A DNA stretch of 64,000 nt, taken from the NCBI RefSeq assembly GCF_000002995.4, contig NW_025062477.1, forward strand, positions 558,001-622,000. The letters run 5' to 3'. Source of the stretch: Brugia malayi. Its lineage: Eukaryota; Nematoda; Chromadorea; Rhabditida; Onchocercidae. How positions within the stretch are numbered: position 1 is the stretch's first letter; every line of letters begins with the position of its first letter. Of the stretch, positions 36,395-48,373 are shown piece by piece. The notes below the pieces were generated by a model. It did not search any database and was not told the origin of the DNA. It saw only the letters and a program-made list of their open reading frames with translations. Position numbers and translations under genes: made by a program.

Positions 36395-39300
36395 ATGACA
36401 TCAATTGAAATAGAAGCTTCAGAGTAAGTTATTTTTTCATATCCTGAGTTTATTTGTTGCTTGTAATGCATTTTATTCACTAATGTTTTTGAGTTCATTT
36501 TTTTTCTAATTGACCATAGAACAGGTGCCATGTCTATCGCCATCTGCTAATACTCAAATACCATTCTTCTTTAAATAGAATACTTTTTCGTAAAAGTTTG
36601 ACAGTTATTGTTTTTTTTTTTTGGAGGATAATCTTGAAAAATCGAATATAATTCGCTGTTCTTAAAATTTTTATAATTCAGTGTTGTGCGTCTTGTGGAA
36701 CAATATTTAAAGGAAAATAACTTAATGCGTACATTAGCAGTTCTACAGGTTTGTCTTATTTTTTATGAAATTTTAGGATAATTTTGTGCCGGATAAATTT
36801 TTTTATAATACAAAATTATTTTTTGATATGTTTTACATTAACCAAGTTTGATTATTAAAGTAAGTATGCTGCTCGTTTAAATATATGTAGTTTTTTCTAA
36901 ACTTTATCCATTAATTGATAACTATCTTTTTTTTGGCAATTGTAGAAGGAGGTTTGAGAAGAATATCTAGTTTCATCCAATGTAAATCAAGAAAGATATG
37001 GAATGTTTGATTTATCTTTTGTTCATTTTTTTTTTTTTCTAGATACATTTTCATCGTGGAAAATTTTTCTATTTTTAGGAGGAAACAAACATTACATTAA
37101 ATACGGTAGATAGTATTGATTCGTTTGTGCATGATATACAAAATGGGCATTGGGATACGGTGCTCAAAGTAATTCAGCCATTAAAACTACCGGCCAAGAA
37201 ATTAATCGATTTATACGAGCAGGTATTATTTTTGCAGTTTATTTTGCAATACATGCCATAGCGATAAAGTACTTAGATGTTGCCTACGATAGTTATGATA
37301 AAATTAATGGAGTTATCAATAAGTTTAACATCTTTGATAAGTAGTCATATTTTAATACTGAACTGCTATATTTATAATAAGATAGGAAGCGGACATGATT
37401 AGGTTTTTGCATGTTACTTTTCAGATTGTAATTGAATTAACGGAATTGCGTGAATTGGGCTCAGCTCGACTTCTTCTGCGACAAACCGATCCAATGCAAC
37501 TACTCAAAACAACAGAGCCAGAGAGGTACTGTGTTGACTATTAATAATATCAACATAATATGCTGACAAATTTATTGTTGCTAATGTTCGTGCTTAAGAT
37601 TAACTTAAGTCCTACGCTAAATATTGCTATTTAGCCTATAATCGCTTCTCAGTTTTTGAGAATTCCAGACTGAAAAGAAATCTAAGAATTAGGAAATTTT
37701 CGTTTATCTGTCATTTTCTACCCTCCTTCTTTATATAATATCTAAAAATGAGGTAATCATATAGTCCTTGATGTTACAGATTTCTTCATATAAATTTTCT
37801 CATATTCCAGATATGCTCGACTAGACAATCTTCTGGCTCGTTCTTACTTTGATCCACGTGAAGTATATCCTGATGGTAGCTCAAAAGAGAAGCGAAGAGC
37901 TGCTATTGCACAGGTTGGCTTTGAGTTTTGTTCAAATAGATTCAGTTTATTTATTTTATGCTAGTAGTTTATTTATATGGTTGGTTTGCTTGTAGTATGC
38001 ATCTGATGTTCTCAACATTTATTACTGAAATTCATCAAGAGAAAAGAAATTTTTTTGCAGTCTTTATCTGCCGAAGTGAACGTTGTACCACCGTCCAGGT
38101 TACTGGCACTTTTGGCACAAGCGTTGAAATGGCAACAGCATCAAGGACTTCTTCCACCCGGTTTAATTCAATAATTTCATTATTCAAACGAATTAGCATT
38201 TAATATTCGAAATTTTTTGATGGTAAAATAAATGCCTCTCGGTTTACGTAATTACAGTTCCTATTTATGAAGTAATAAGAGGAAAAATTGTTGGAGCAGT
38301 AACTTATCGACTATAAACAGTCATTAACTATATCATCATGCTTCCCACTTTGTCGAATTATTAAAAGAAAAAACACTCTACACTAATATTTTTATTCCCG
38401 AAAGTTCCTTCCAGCTCTTCTATCTTATGTTGGTTTTTGTTTATGGATCTTTTTATAATGCCCATGATCTTTATAATATTTAGGAACACAGATCGACTTA
38501 TTTCGTGGTAAAGCCGCAATTCGTGAACAGGAGGAGGAACGCTATCCAACACAAATGGCGCGTCAAATTAAATTTGGTAAAACAAGTTTCCCGCATTGCT
38601 CGCAGTTTTCACCGGATGGACAGTACTTGGTTACCGGTTCAGTGGATGGTTTTATTGAAGTCAGATTTTCTTTTGTTTTTGAAACTTCAGTGTGGATATC
38701 TGTCTTTTTAAATCAATCATGAATCATATTCTCATTTAAGGTTTGGAATTATATGAATGGAAAGCTACGGAAGGATTTGAAGTATCAAGCGCAAGATAAT
38801 TTTATGATGATGGATGGTCTAGTTTTAAGTTTATGTTTCAGTCGTGATTCGGAAATGTTAGTCACAGCTAGCATGGAAGGCAAAATAAAGGTTTTTTTTG
38901 TTTCGCATTGCATTATAATATAAAATATTAGAAATATCATTGAACTTTTAATTAGTGTTTGCACAAATCAAATTTTCCACAAATCCTTTTTGGCATGTCT
39001 CTGGAGTTGCAGATAGCATATTTCATGCTATGATCCTGTGATGTCATGTTTATATTCACTTGATCTAAAAATATATATTCAATTTCTACAACTCTAAGAA
39101 ATGATAAGCAACATTCTTTTGTCTTTTTTGGCGAAGTTAAATAAATTTCAAAAACATTTTCAAGTAAATATTCTATTCAGATATTTTTTTCAGTTAATGG
39201 ATTTTACAACTTGTTGTTGCAATTTAGGTATGGAAAATACAAACGGGGCAATGTTTAAGACGTATCGAGAAAGCACATAACATGGGCATTACTAGTGTAC

Positions 39301-40464
39301 ATTTTTCGAAAGACAGTGCACATGTCCTTTCAGCATCGTTTGATACTCTTGTGAAGTATGTTATATTTATTCTTCGTGCTACATTAATGAATTGAAAGGA
39401 GTTTAATTACGAGGAGTTTGAAAGCTGTCATTTGTGGTATATGCATTATTGACTTGTATCCATTTTACACATTTTTGGACTTTATTGCTTTCATCAGCAC
39501 TATTTTTATTATTATTTGTAGAGTTCATGGATTAAAGAGTGGCAAATGTCTGAAGGAACTTCGAGGACATACAAATTATGTTAATGATGCGAAATATACG
39601 GAGGTAAGCTACTTAAAAGGAGTTGAATAAAAAGTCGCGCTACACGTTGTTCTACCACTTTTGTAGCTTTATTGACCAATTCCAAAGCCAGATTTTTAAG
39701 ATTTATGTCTTTCAGGATGGCCATATGTGTGTTTCTGCTTCAAGTGATGGAACAGTTCGAGTTTGGAATTTGAAAACTTGTGAGTGCGTGAATACGGTTC
39801 GAGTAGCAGGTGATATAGTCATGAATAGCGTAAATCCAATTCCCAAATCTGATAATCAATTCATCATTTGCAATCGGTCAAATACGATTGTTATTGTGAA
39901 TATTCGAGGACAGGTAAAAACTGTATAAATTCTTAGTCTATGATTCAAAAATTTTTGAATTTAATAATTAATTTTGATGCTTCCTTAAAAATTTTTTTAA
40001 AAAGCATCAAAATAAAATCTTAAAAAGTATTTTCCCTGAATTATTTCTCATATTTCAGATCGTGAAATCAATGACTTCAGGTAAAACTGAAAATGGCAAT
40101 TTTGTTGCATGTACATTATCTCCTCGTGGCGATTGGGTTTATTGTGTTGGAGAAGATCATGTACTTTATTGTTTTTCACTAATTACTGGCAATTTGGAAA
40201 GTACATTACCGGTATGTTAAATAATTTTATCATTGAAAGAAATAAATAGATGGAAATAAATACTCCTTATTTGGATAAAATAAAATATTTGACGTGGAAA
40301 TCTCCGAAGATTGAATTTTTGAAAAAATTGATTCTATTTTATTTGTTTATATCTGCTTTTTGCAGTTACATGATGATCGAGTGAATGGTTTGTGCCATCA
40401 TCCCCATCAGAATCTGATAGCTTCGTATGCGGAAGACGGATTATTGAAATTATGGAAGCCATAA
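36395..40464 (+). CDS. smu-1: SMU1 spliceosomal WD40 protein
   Basis: Thirteen exons (36395-36423, 36682-36748, 37079-37222, 37425-37525, 37811-37913, 38061-38160, 38484-38659, 38741-38890, 39228-39355, 39522-39603, 39715-39913, 40060-40211, 40366-40464) give 509 residues; human SMU1 has 513. The N terminus has the LisH/CTLH part ([19 protein letters not shown], then [19 protein letters not shown]). [40 protein letters not shown] and [14 protein letters not shown] are near-identical to human SMU1. Seven WD40 repeats follow, ending GLLKLWKP. With RED (SMU-2 in C. elegans) it acts in the spliceosomal B complex and affects splice-site choice. It is the second splicing WD40 gene in the window after CDC40, 8 kb away and on the opposite strand. 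Confidence 0.97.
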
Positions 40465-41841
40465 TAACATGATTGTAGTAACTCAAGCTTGTTTGAAATG
40501 ATTTCATTTTGAATAGATTTTCTTTTAAAAAGTTTAAAATTGCAAAATGCTACTACTCCATAATGAAGTAATTTGAACTCAATATTATCTGGGTGGTAGG
40601 TCAAGTAATCATCTTCACTTCTTTCGTTATAGTGGAACTGAGTTACGTATATATATGTAGCGGATATGAAATAATGATGAGATATCTAACATAGTCCGAA
40701 AAGAAGTGCAGGAAATATTCACAATGCTAGACTGTTGTTTGTTTGTTTTTCCAATCTATTAAATTTCTTCGTGGTATTGTTCATTTGTCTTTAATATTAT
40801 TCTTTCTATTTCAGAGCGATTTTATTAATGTCTACAATTAACGACTTTCTTACACTTACATGAATGTTTGTCTTTTAGGTTTTTTAATTTTCAGACTAAA
40901 ATTTAGAAATTTTATGATACAGTTGTCCAGGATGTTTTTGGTTTTCACTTCTTTCAGAACTTCTTAATTCTAATTTTTTCATCTTATGCATCCATTTTCG
41001 CAATGTGCATGATTTTTCACTCTCTGGAGAGTTACAAATACAGTAAGACTTTAAAAGTTGAAAGTTGAAGGCAATGTAACCTTTATTAGTCAAGAACTTT
41101 AGTCCTTCCATTCAATGTAATGTTTGTCATTGATTGGTATAACCAAGAAAGAATGACACGCTAGTTATCAAAATCTATAGATTCCAGGTTTTGCTTGATC
41201 TCAGAAATGGGAAAGTTGTTTTGAAATATTTTATTGCTCCTTGTAATTGATTTCTTGATGTTTTATAAAGGCAAATTTTCATTAGTTTTTTTTTTTACAA
41301 AAGGAAGAACTATTATCAACCACAAAGGGTTAACGTTTTGCAGTGTTGCGAATTGGTTTGATTGTTATCCAATGACATTTCATTAATTTGATTATGATAC
41401 TCATCGACAATCATATTGCAGGTTGTATCCAAGAATTCCAATGAATAACAGTACAACTGTAAGCGTTGTTTAAATAGATCCTTAAAATGTTTCAATTTTT
41501 TTTTTTTTTTTTGATGAGAAATTGTATTCGAAATTGATATAATTTGTTTATTTCTATTTTGAAATTTATGTGATTCATGTTCCTGCTTTTACATAAAACA
41601 TAAAAGGTACATACATGCTAGTATTTACATATAAAACTGTACTTATAAATTAATGTAGGGTTTGAAAAGAAGAATTAAACGAGTCATTAAGCAGTTAAAT
41701 TAAATAACTAAGACTGAATTAGTAGTATATGCTTCTTTTAAGTTAATTCAAGCAAATTTCTCTGTTTTCTCAGAAGAAAACTTTCCTATTGATCTTCAAA
41801 GATTCGATCTTTTCTTTATGCTCCCTGCAGAGAGTAAGCTG
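40465..41841. other. Intergenic stretch without a gene
   Basis: AT-rich DNA between two convergent genes. It should contain both 3' ends. The homopolymer T run at 41495-41511 is the only visible feature, and no exon or repeat was recognised. Confidence 0.5.
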
Positions 41842-42607
41842 CTACGCTGTATCAGGAAGGTATACCCGTTCCTTCCTGTATCTTCCGATAATCATCCCAT
41901 TGGTCTGTTTTGTTCCAGTAATTATTTTATTTAGGTAAATACTAAGCTCAAAATTAATTTAAATTTTTGATTAACTTACACCAGGAGTTCTTGGTAGCTT
42001 AACAGCCACATTGAACAAGTTTTTGCAAATTTCACAGCTAATTTTTTGCGTATAGCAAAAACCGATTATAGTGCATGACATTTGTCGTGAAGGTAGTTGT
42101 GAAGCTACAGAAATTCTACAGGACTTTACTACCTGAAATTTAACTGGAGATAATGCCAGAAACACTTTTGGGTTCCAAATTTGTTTTCTCAATTGTTTGC
42201 TGAGTGTCATTTGTTTCGCCGCGTCTGAAATATAGATGTTATTGACCAAATTCCAGTTAAATTTTATAATCCAGTGGTTTGCAAAAAATCGAGAATATGT
42301 GAGATACATAGAAATTTTATTAACTTGTTAAAAAGTTCATCCGTTTCAGAAACAATTTTTAGTTATAAATATAAAAATGCTTTTACCCATCAGATGGTTA
42401 CATATTCGGATTGTTAATAATCCCGAACGATTTGGTAAAATTACACCATTCACATAGATTCCCATAAAATAAATATGACAAAATATCAGGAATGTCATCA
42501 TTTTGTATGAAACGCTGATGAATGTTAGCCGATTTGATATTTAAGTGCAAACATTTGAAAGTTGTGTTTTTATCAGTCAGTTCGATTGCTCTTATCAATG
42601 ATATTTG
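41842..42607 (-). CDS. 3' exons of an unrecognised Cys-containing protein
   Basis: Three exons join in phase: 42607-42445, 42224-41980 and 41904-41842, coding about 157 residues up to a stop at 41842. Acceptors (GTCTTTCAG, ATATTTCAG, AAAACAG) and the donor GTAAGT at the second exon are good. The middle exon has seven Cys in a pattern including SCRIS, MSCTIIGFC and SCEICKNLF, with W-N-P-K-V before it. The end is VKLPRTPGTNGMIIGRYRK...PDTA. The first exon starts in phase 0 behind an acceptor without an ATG, so the 5' end is missing; none was found up to 43.1 kb. I recognise no family. Paired Cys might point to an extracellular protein, but no signal peptide or membrane segment is visible. Confidence 0.55.
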
Positions 42608-43559
42608 CTGAAAGACTATGATTTATAAATGTTATTCGATCTTTTTAGACTCTTCAAAAAAAAAAAAAAAAAGCGAAAATTTTTTAAATTCTCAACTATT
42701 TTAATGGTGATTTGTTAAATATTCTTTTATCAATGATAGAAGAAACATCATAGATGAGAATACCTACGAAAAATCTTCAAATAAAGTAGTATATGCAGGT
42801 TTCACCTCCCATATTTCTTATGCTATCAATCAGTAAATAGAAATTCTTTTCTTTTTTTTTCTTGTTAAAACATGGTGAAGCATTTTTTAGCATAAATTAT
42901 TCAATTATTGATTTTGTCCTATAATTTATTCAATAAAATGTCACAATTTGACTGCTTACTCTTATAATGATACCACTAGATTTAGTATTATATGTATCAA
43001 ACGTCCCACTCGGGATTTCTTGAGATATCGTTTATAAAAATTCTCCTATATCAATCTGAATTCAGTCATTCTATTTTTTCTTACATATGCTTAATTTCTC
43101 CCATATCGATAAAAATTGAGATTTAATTTGGAGGATTAAATCAAAATAGTTTCTATTGGAAGGAATTTGTTGATAACATTGTTTATTGCTTATTCCTTTT
43201 TGTACTTATTTGATGAGTATAAATTATTTTAGAAATGGAAATATTTTATCAAAACAAAATATTGGTTTATTGTTTTCACTTTTTTTTTTTAAATCAAATA
43301 TGAACTAAACAGGTCAGATACAGCTACTTATTTGGTAAACATTGAGTTATGAAACAGGAATAACTTTTCCACACTTCACAATCTCCAAGTAAATCATCAG
43401 TCCTTCATAGTTGCTCCTTATGTTGCCCGACGTAATCTTCCAAATAATCCATAAGGAATTAGGAGTTTCTGTATATTAAACAAAGAAATAAATTTTAATA
43501 TTATTAAAATTTGTTTTAATTAAGTGCTGAAACTATTGAAAAATTGCAATTAATTTAAA

Positions 43560-45110
43560 AAAGGAATTATTTTGAACTTAATTGATCACTTTATATGCAT
43601 TGCACGTGATCTGCTCACATAGGATCAGGGTCGTTTGACAGTTTAAACAAAAAAAAAAAGCTTTCAATATTTTATTTTCTTTCAAAATATTTGTATTTTT
43701 TAATGAAAAATCAATTTTAATTCTTTTTTTTTTCAAATTCTTTGCTAAAATAACTTAAAAATAACATAAAATTAACATTGGAAGGTTAGAATTAATAAGA
43801 AATTTTATTATTGCATTAGAAATATGTGAAACTTCATCAATCTATCAATTAATTGAAATTAAAAAGATTGGAATATATCATTTTATTAATCTTTTAAGAA
43901 TTGAAATTGATCATTCAAATAATATGTGAAAAAAAATTTTGCGCAAAAGAAAAATCACATTGCCTGAAAATATTACCCTAAGCAAAATGTCGAATAATTT
44001 CAAAATGTTTGTTTTTTAAGTTTTTAATAAAAATTCAATTTTAATTCTACTTTATCTTAAATTCGTTGTCAAAATCAGTTAAAAATTACATGAACGTAAC
44101 ATTGGAAGGTTGAAATTAATAAGCAATTTTATTATTGCAGTAGAAATATGTGATACTTGATTGATTTGTCAATTAATTATGGTTTGAAAAATTGGAATAT
44201 ATTATTTTATTAATATTTCAACAACTGAAATTGGTCATTCAAGTAACTTAAAATAGAATTTTTATTTTATATGCATTGCCTGGGTATTGGTCACATAAAG
44301 TGTGATGTCATTTGACAGCTTAAATAATATAATAAACTTTAATAATTAAGTTTTGAACAATAGTTCAGCAGGGAAATTAACAAAATTTTTAATTTGTCAT
44401 GGTTTCAATTCATTATTACAATTAAAACTAATTTTTATTTCAAATTTAAATATTGATTCCTATGAAAATCGTACAATTTGTAGGAGTTTTTGTATATTAG
44501 ACTGGGAATTAAATTGTAGTATTATCAAATTTCATTTTAATTAGGTACTGAAACTTTTTGGGAATAGTAATTCATTAAAAAAATGTTTATTTTCAACTTA
44601 ATTAAATATTTTATATGCATTGTATGGAATGTGGTCATTTAACATCCTAAATAATAGACTTAGGCTTAGGGTGAACTTAGGCTTAGGCTTAGGGTGAACT
44701 TAGGCTTAGGCTTAGGGTGAACTTAGGCTTAAGCTTTATTTTAAATTTAAAAAATGATTTTTGTGAAAATTTTATATTTGTAAGAGTTTTTGTATATTAG
44801 ACTATGAAAAAATTTCTAGCTATATCAAATTTCGTTTTCATTAATTGCCAAGGCTATTAGAAAATAGCAATTCACATAAAAAAATATTTTTTTTTCAAAT
44901 TAATTGATTATTTTATATGCATGTTCACATGCGTGTGACCATTTGACAACTCAAAGTAATAAAATAAACTTTAATAATTAAGTTTTGAGCAATATTTCAG
45001 TGGCGAAATTAATAAAATTTTTAATTTGTAATAGATTTTTTTATTTTTAGCGATTAAAATTAATTTTTCTTTCAAATTTAAACATTGATTTTTTATGAAA
45101 ACCGAGCTTC
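43560..45110. repeat. Diverged long tandem repeats with TTTTATATGCAT core, period about 300-350
   Basis: A block with TTTATATGCAT, then GTCAC or GACC, then CATTTGACA recurs near 43590, 44262, 44611 and 44912. Two copies continue with the same AAACTTTAATAATTAAGTTT stretch (44335 and 44953). A second block (TTTTATTATTGCA...AGAAATATGTGA) recurs near 43803 and 44127, about 323 bases apart. The copies are diverged by tens of percent, so this is an old array. It is not coding on either strand. Confidence 0.7.
44658..44734 (+). repeat. Interstitial telomere-like TTAGGC array
   Basis: A 23-base unit, two TTAGGC hexamers followed by TTAGGGTGAAC, occurs in full at 44675-44697 and 44698-44720. A copy shortened by one hexamer lies before it and a decaying copy after it (CTTAGGCTTAAGC). 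TTAGGC is the telomere repeat of nematodes. The array sits inside one copy of the diverged 300-350-base repeat, replacing part of its usual sequence. Confidence 0.85.
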
Positions 45111-45179
45111 AACTTCCGTTAATATTTTAATTTTAAATGAGATACTTTAACTTATCATTAATTCTAATTTCGAATTAAG

Positions 45180-45830
45180 AAATGCTGAAGAAGAAGAATG
45201 CAAGACTAAAAGCAAGAATTTAACTACTAAATTAAGTGCTCATTTCCATGGTTATTGTAAATCACTGCTTAATAACTTGAGTAATTATGATTGTAATTCA
45301 ATCTAAACATTGACTTTTAAGATGATATCTGAAAATATCGGGACATGTTTTTCAGAAAAGAGAAAAAGCCGATTTTGATGCTGCAAGGCTGAAATTGCAG
45401 TTTCGAAGTCTAAATAAAAATGAAGCTTTGATGAAAGACTGTAAGCACTTTTCGCATTCCCTTAAAGATATTAGCATGAGAAAGGATAGGTTTCTGAAAA
45501 TCACGGTGAGGTAACTTATTTAAAAAAGGAAAACAAATAAATCGTTGATATACTTAAGTATTCCGTGTGAGAACAATTAAATACTAATATTAACTGAAAT
45601 TCTTACTAAAGAGATAAGTACAATGTGAATGTGATTTTCGTCAAAAAAATTATTTTTTCGTCAAAAATAGATTATTTCCTAAAATTTATTTCTGGAATCG
45701 ATGTTTTATACCATTCAAATTTTGGTGCTTTCTGATGTAAATTGCATACTAATGTAAATATTTCTGTTAAATGAGATGAATGCGTAGAAGCGGAATATTT
45801 TGAATATGGAAAAATGGTCACTTACCAAAA
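45180..45830. repeat. Copy A of a ~650-bp dispersed duplication flanking the receptor gene
   Basis: This segment is similar along its length to 50280-50930. Shared landmarks are TCTAAA(C/T)ATTGACTTTTAA, AAAGCCGATTTTGATGCTG, ATCGTTGATATACTTAAG, GAGAACAATT and AGAAGCGGAATATTTTGAA, in the same order and orientation. Copy B is the immediate upstream region of the minus-strand receptor gene, so copy A may be the former upstream region of a lost duplicate of that gene, or both may be copies of one mobile or repeated sequence. Confidence 0.8.
45356..45505 (+). pseudogene. Orphan BAR-domain-like exon
   Basis: A 150-base open frame is bordered by a TTTTTCAG acceptor and a GTGAGG donor. Its translation begins KREKADFDAARLKLQ, which resembles the second helix of BAR domains (amphiphysin/endophilin-type curved-membrane binding proteins), and remains helical and charged to its end. 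No other exon of such a gene was found on the plus strand within several kilobases. The matching place in copy B (from about 50452) keeps the ADFDA motif, has lost the acceptor AG and runs into a stop after about 16 codons. I therefore read it as a captured or left-over exon rather than a working gene. It is also possible that it belongs to a gene with very long introns. Confidence 0.45.
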
Positions 45831-45866
45831 CACGTTAAAGTTACTACTTTAACGTGTTTTGTAAGT
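45821..45866. repeat. Near-perfect hairpin, 16-bp stem and 4-base loop
   Basis: CAAAACACGTTAAAGT at 45826-45841 is followed by TACT and its exact reverse complement at 45846-45861. The outer bases CTTAC and GTAAG extend the stem with one bulged base. It lies exactly where copies A and B of the flanking duplication stop matching. It could be a decayed inverted-repeat element or a repair product of the duplication breakpoint. Confidence 0.85.
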
Positions 45867-46114
45867 TTGAAATTACATTGGGTACAAAATAATTCCTGAC
45901 TACTTCTAGTTATTAGAGAAAAAAAAAAAATATATTAAAAACATCAATTTAATACGATAAATGCAAATTATAATTAATTTAAGATAATATTAAAAGCAGT
46001 CGTAATTTTACAAATGATTCATTATATTCATATTGTCAACATATGCATTGTGTTATTAAGATTATTAGTTATTAGGAGCAAAAGTAATGAAATTATCAAA
46101 AAAAATGCGACTTT

Positions 46115-47105
46115 TACTTTAATCAGAAAAGTAAAGGAGTGATCATTGACTATCACTCGAAATATAATGGCAACTTTAATGCCATCAATAACTTCTTGAA
46201 AATTCTTTGTTCTACTTATTATGCAATCACTTGTAGAAAGTATTACTAAATGAGTAAACTTTCGGCAGAATTCTGACATTTTGTTCGTTGTCAAACTTAT
46301 ACATCGACGTTTTTGTTCTTTTAAAGATTTAAGTTTCATCAGTCTTTTAATTGTGGCTATAAGCCAATCATTTATGTACTAAACTTATTCTCATTAACTT
46401 GAAATTATTATTAGAAATCGAACAGCAATCGTTCCGAAGCAGTCATTGCCTATTTCTTCCTCTCTTCCTTCTCATTATTTAAACTTAAGTGCAATGGTCT
46501 ATTAATGGCTCCATTCCATTTATTATCTACTTTTCGTCTTCCGTTCTTTATGTTTTATTTTCTTATTCATTTGTATTCGATTTTACTTTTCATTTTTTTT
46601 TTACCTCTTTTTAGGATCACAGCAAACTTTAATCAGAAAAGTAAAGGAGTGATCATTAGCGATCACTCAAAAATATTACGGCAACTTTAACGCCATCAAT
46701 AACTTCTCGAAAATTCTTTTGTCCTATTTCTCGAAAATCCTTTTGTCCTACTTCTCGAAAATTCCCTTGTTCTACTTATTGTGAGATCACTCACAGATGT
46801 TATTACTGCTTTTGCATGCTTCGGTGTTCACTAACTTATAAACCGACATTTTTATCTTTTACATATTAAACTTGAAGTTTTACTGGTTTTTTAATCGACT
46901 TAAATTATTCATGTAATAAACATATTCCCATATAATTAAAATTATTATTAAAGTTTCGATCCGAAACATTCATTGTCTTTTTCTTTCCCTCTTCCTTATT
47001 ATTTATATCTAAGTGAAATGGCAAAACAGTCTATGGGATCCGTTCCATTTATTACCTACTTTTCGTTCTTCGTTTCTTATGGCTTACTTTCTTATTTTAT
47101 TTAGG
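46115..47105. repeat. Tandem duplication, two diverged copies of about 500 bp
   Basis: The block at about 46115-46625 is repeated at 46630-47105. Both copies start with TTTAATCAGAAAAGTAAAGG and share AATAACTTCT(T/C)GAAAATTC, then TTCCATTTATTA and TACTTTTCGT near their ends. Short similar ORFs in both copies (from 46505 and 47013) are explained by the duplication itself and have no recognisable family. The second copy carries a 24-bp triplication. Confidence 0.8.
46703..46774. repeat. 24-bp tandem repeat, three copies
   Basis: Units at 46703, 46727 and 46751 each read CTTCTCGAAAATTCTTTTGT-like followed by CCTA, with one to three changes per copy. It is an expansion inside the second copy of the 500-bp duplication; the first copy has only one unit. 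Confidence 0.9.
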
Positions 47106-48373
47106 TTAATTATAGCTGTCCTTTGTTTACAATTTTGTTTTTCATCTTTTTTTTTTTTTTTGTTGTTTTTTGCAGTAGCACAAAGAGTTTTTTCTACAGC
47201 AGGTTTGTTTTTAACTTATGCTCAGCATATGTTTGAAGTTTTTTTATCCTAATTTCTTTGAAGATCTTGTTTTTGAAAAATTTACAAAAAAATTTTTTAA
47301 ATTTACTTTCTTTTTTGTAATAGATAACTCGACTTTTTTCCTATTTTTCTGTTAAATTAGCGTTTTTTTTCCTTTCCTTTTTTGTGCAATGTCTTTATTT
47401 AGCGATTCACCCTTTCTCTTTTTTTTATTTTCTAATTTCATTTCGACTAATTTCAGTTTTTATATGTTTTTCTTGAAAAAAAAAAAAAAAAAATTTCGTA
47501 CATTTTGCTTGCATTTGTCTATTATATTTATCATTTTACGAAAACTTCGCTTATTTTATGCATCATGTTCATTAAATCTTAATTCTCGAAAGTTTTCCCT
47601 AAATATTATTTCTTTTCATTTTTTCTTCCCTTTTTTTTTAAATTTTTTAAAGCTTGTTTTTTTGCTAACGTTCAGTTTTTTCTCACAGCCTGCACTTTTT
47701 TACTGCATTAATTGCATTTTTTTTTTTTTAATTCTGTCACCAATCTCATTCATTGAGTGCATTTTTGGTATCATTTAATACTAAAAATATTGGTAGTTAG
47801 ACATTAAAAACTAATGCAAAACCGTTTAGCAAGGATGCTTATAAGACATTATACACTTTTCTAATATTGAATGATTCAAATCTAATGAATCTGAATGCAA
47901 ATAGCAGCGAGTGATGAAAACAAAGAAAGCCAAAATTGAAAACAAAAAAACATTAAAGCATGAAAACATATCAACAAACATAAAATAGATAAAAAAAAAT
48001 TTTGAACATAAAATTGATAAAAAAAAAATTTCCATCAATTCAATAAAAGCCAGAAATACATGGAATCAGACTGACAATGAAATGAACGACTTTTAGAATA
48101 TTTTAAAATAAAAAGAAAAATGATTGTAATAAATCGCAAACAATCAATTCAAATTACCTTAACGAAATTATTTCATTTATATGTTTTCTATTTTGATAAT
48201 TCAAGTGGACAATATGATAATTTAATTAATATGCAACTAATTTTTTCTATTCAAAATTCCATATGCTTATATGCAATGATTTTTCACTGTTCTCAGAAAG
48301 AAAAGAGTTATCAGTGATATTTGAAACATATTAAGAGACGTTACGCTTTAAATTAGGTTTACGTGAAATATCT
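47106..48373. other. T-rich gene-free stretch
   Basis: The first half is T-rich low-complexity DNA giving Phe/Leu/Ser-rich frames on the plus strand, and the second half is A-rich. No splice-bordered exon was found. It separates the tandem duplication from the 3' end of the receptor gene. Confidence 0.55.

Noticed and set aside
47389..47778. 129-codon Phe/Leu-rich plus-strand frame
   Set aside because: Low-complexity T-rich DNA; apparent hydrophobicity is a composition effect and no receptor-like pattern is present.
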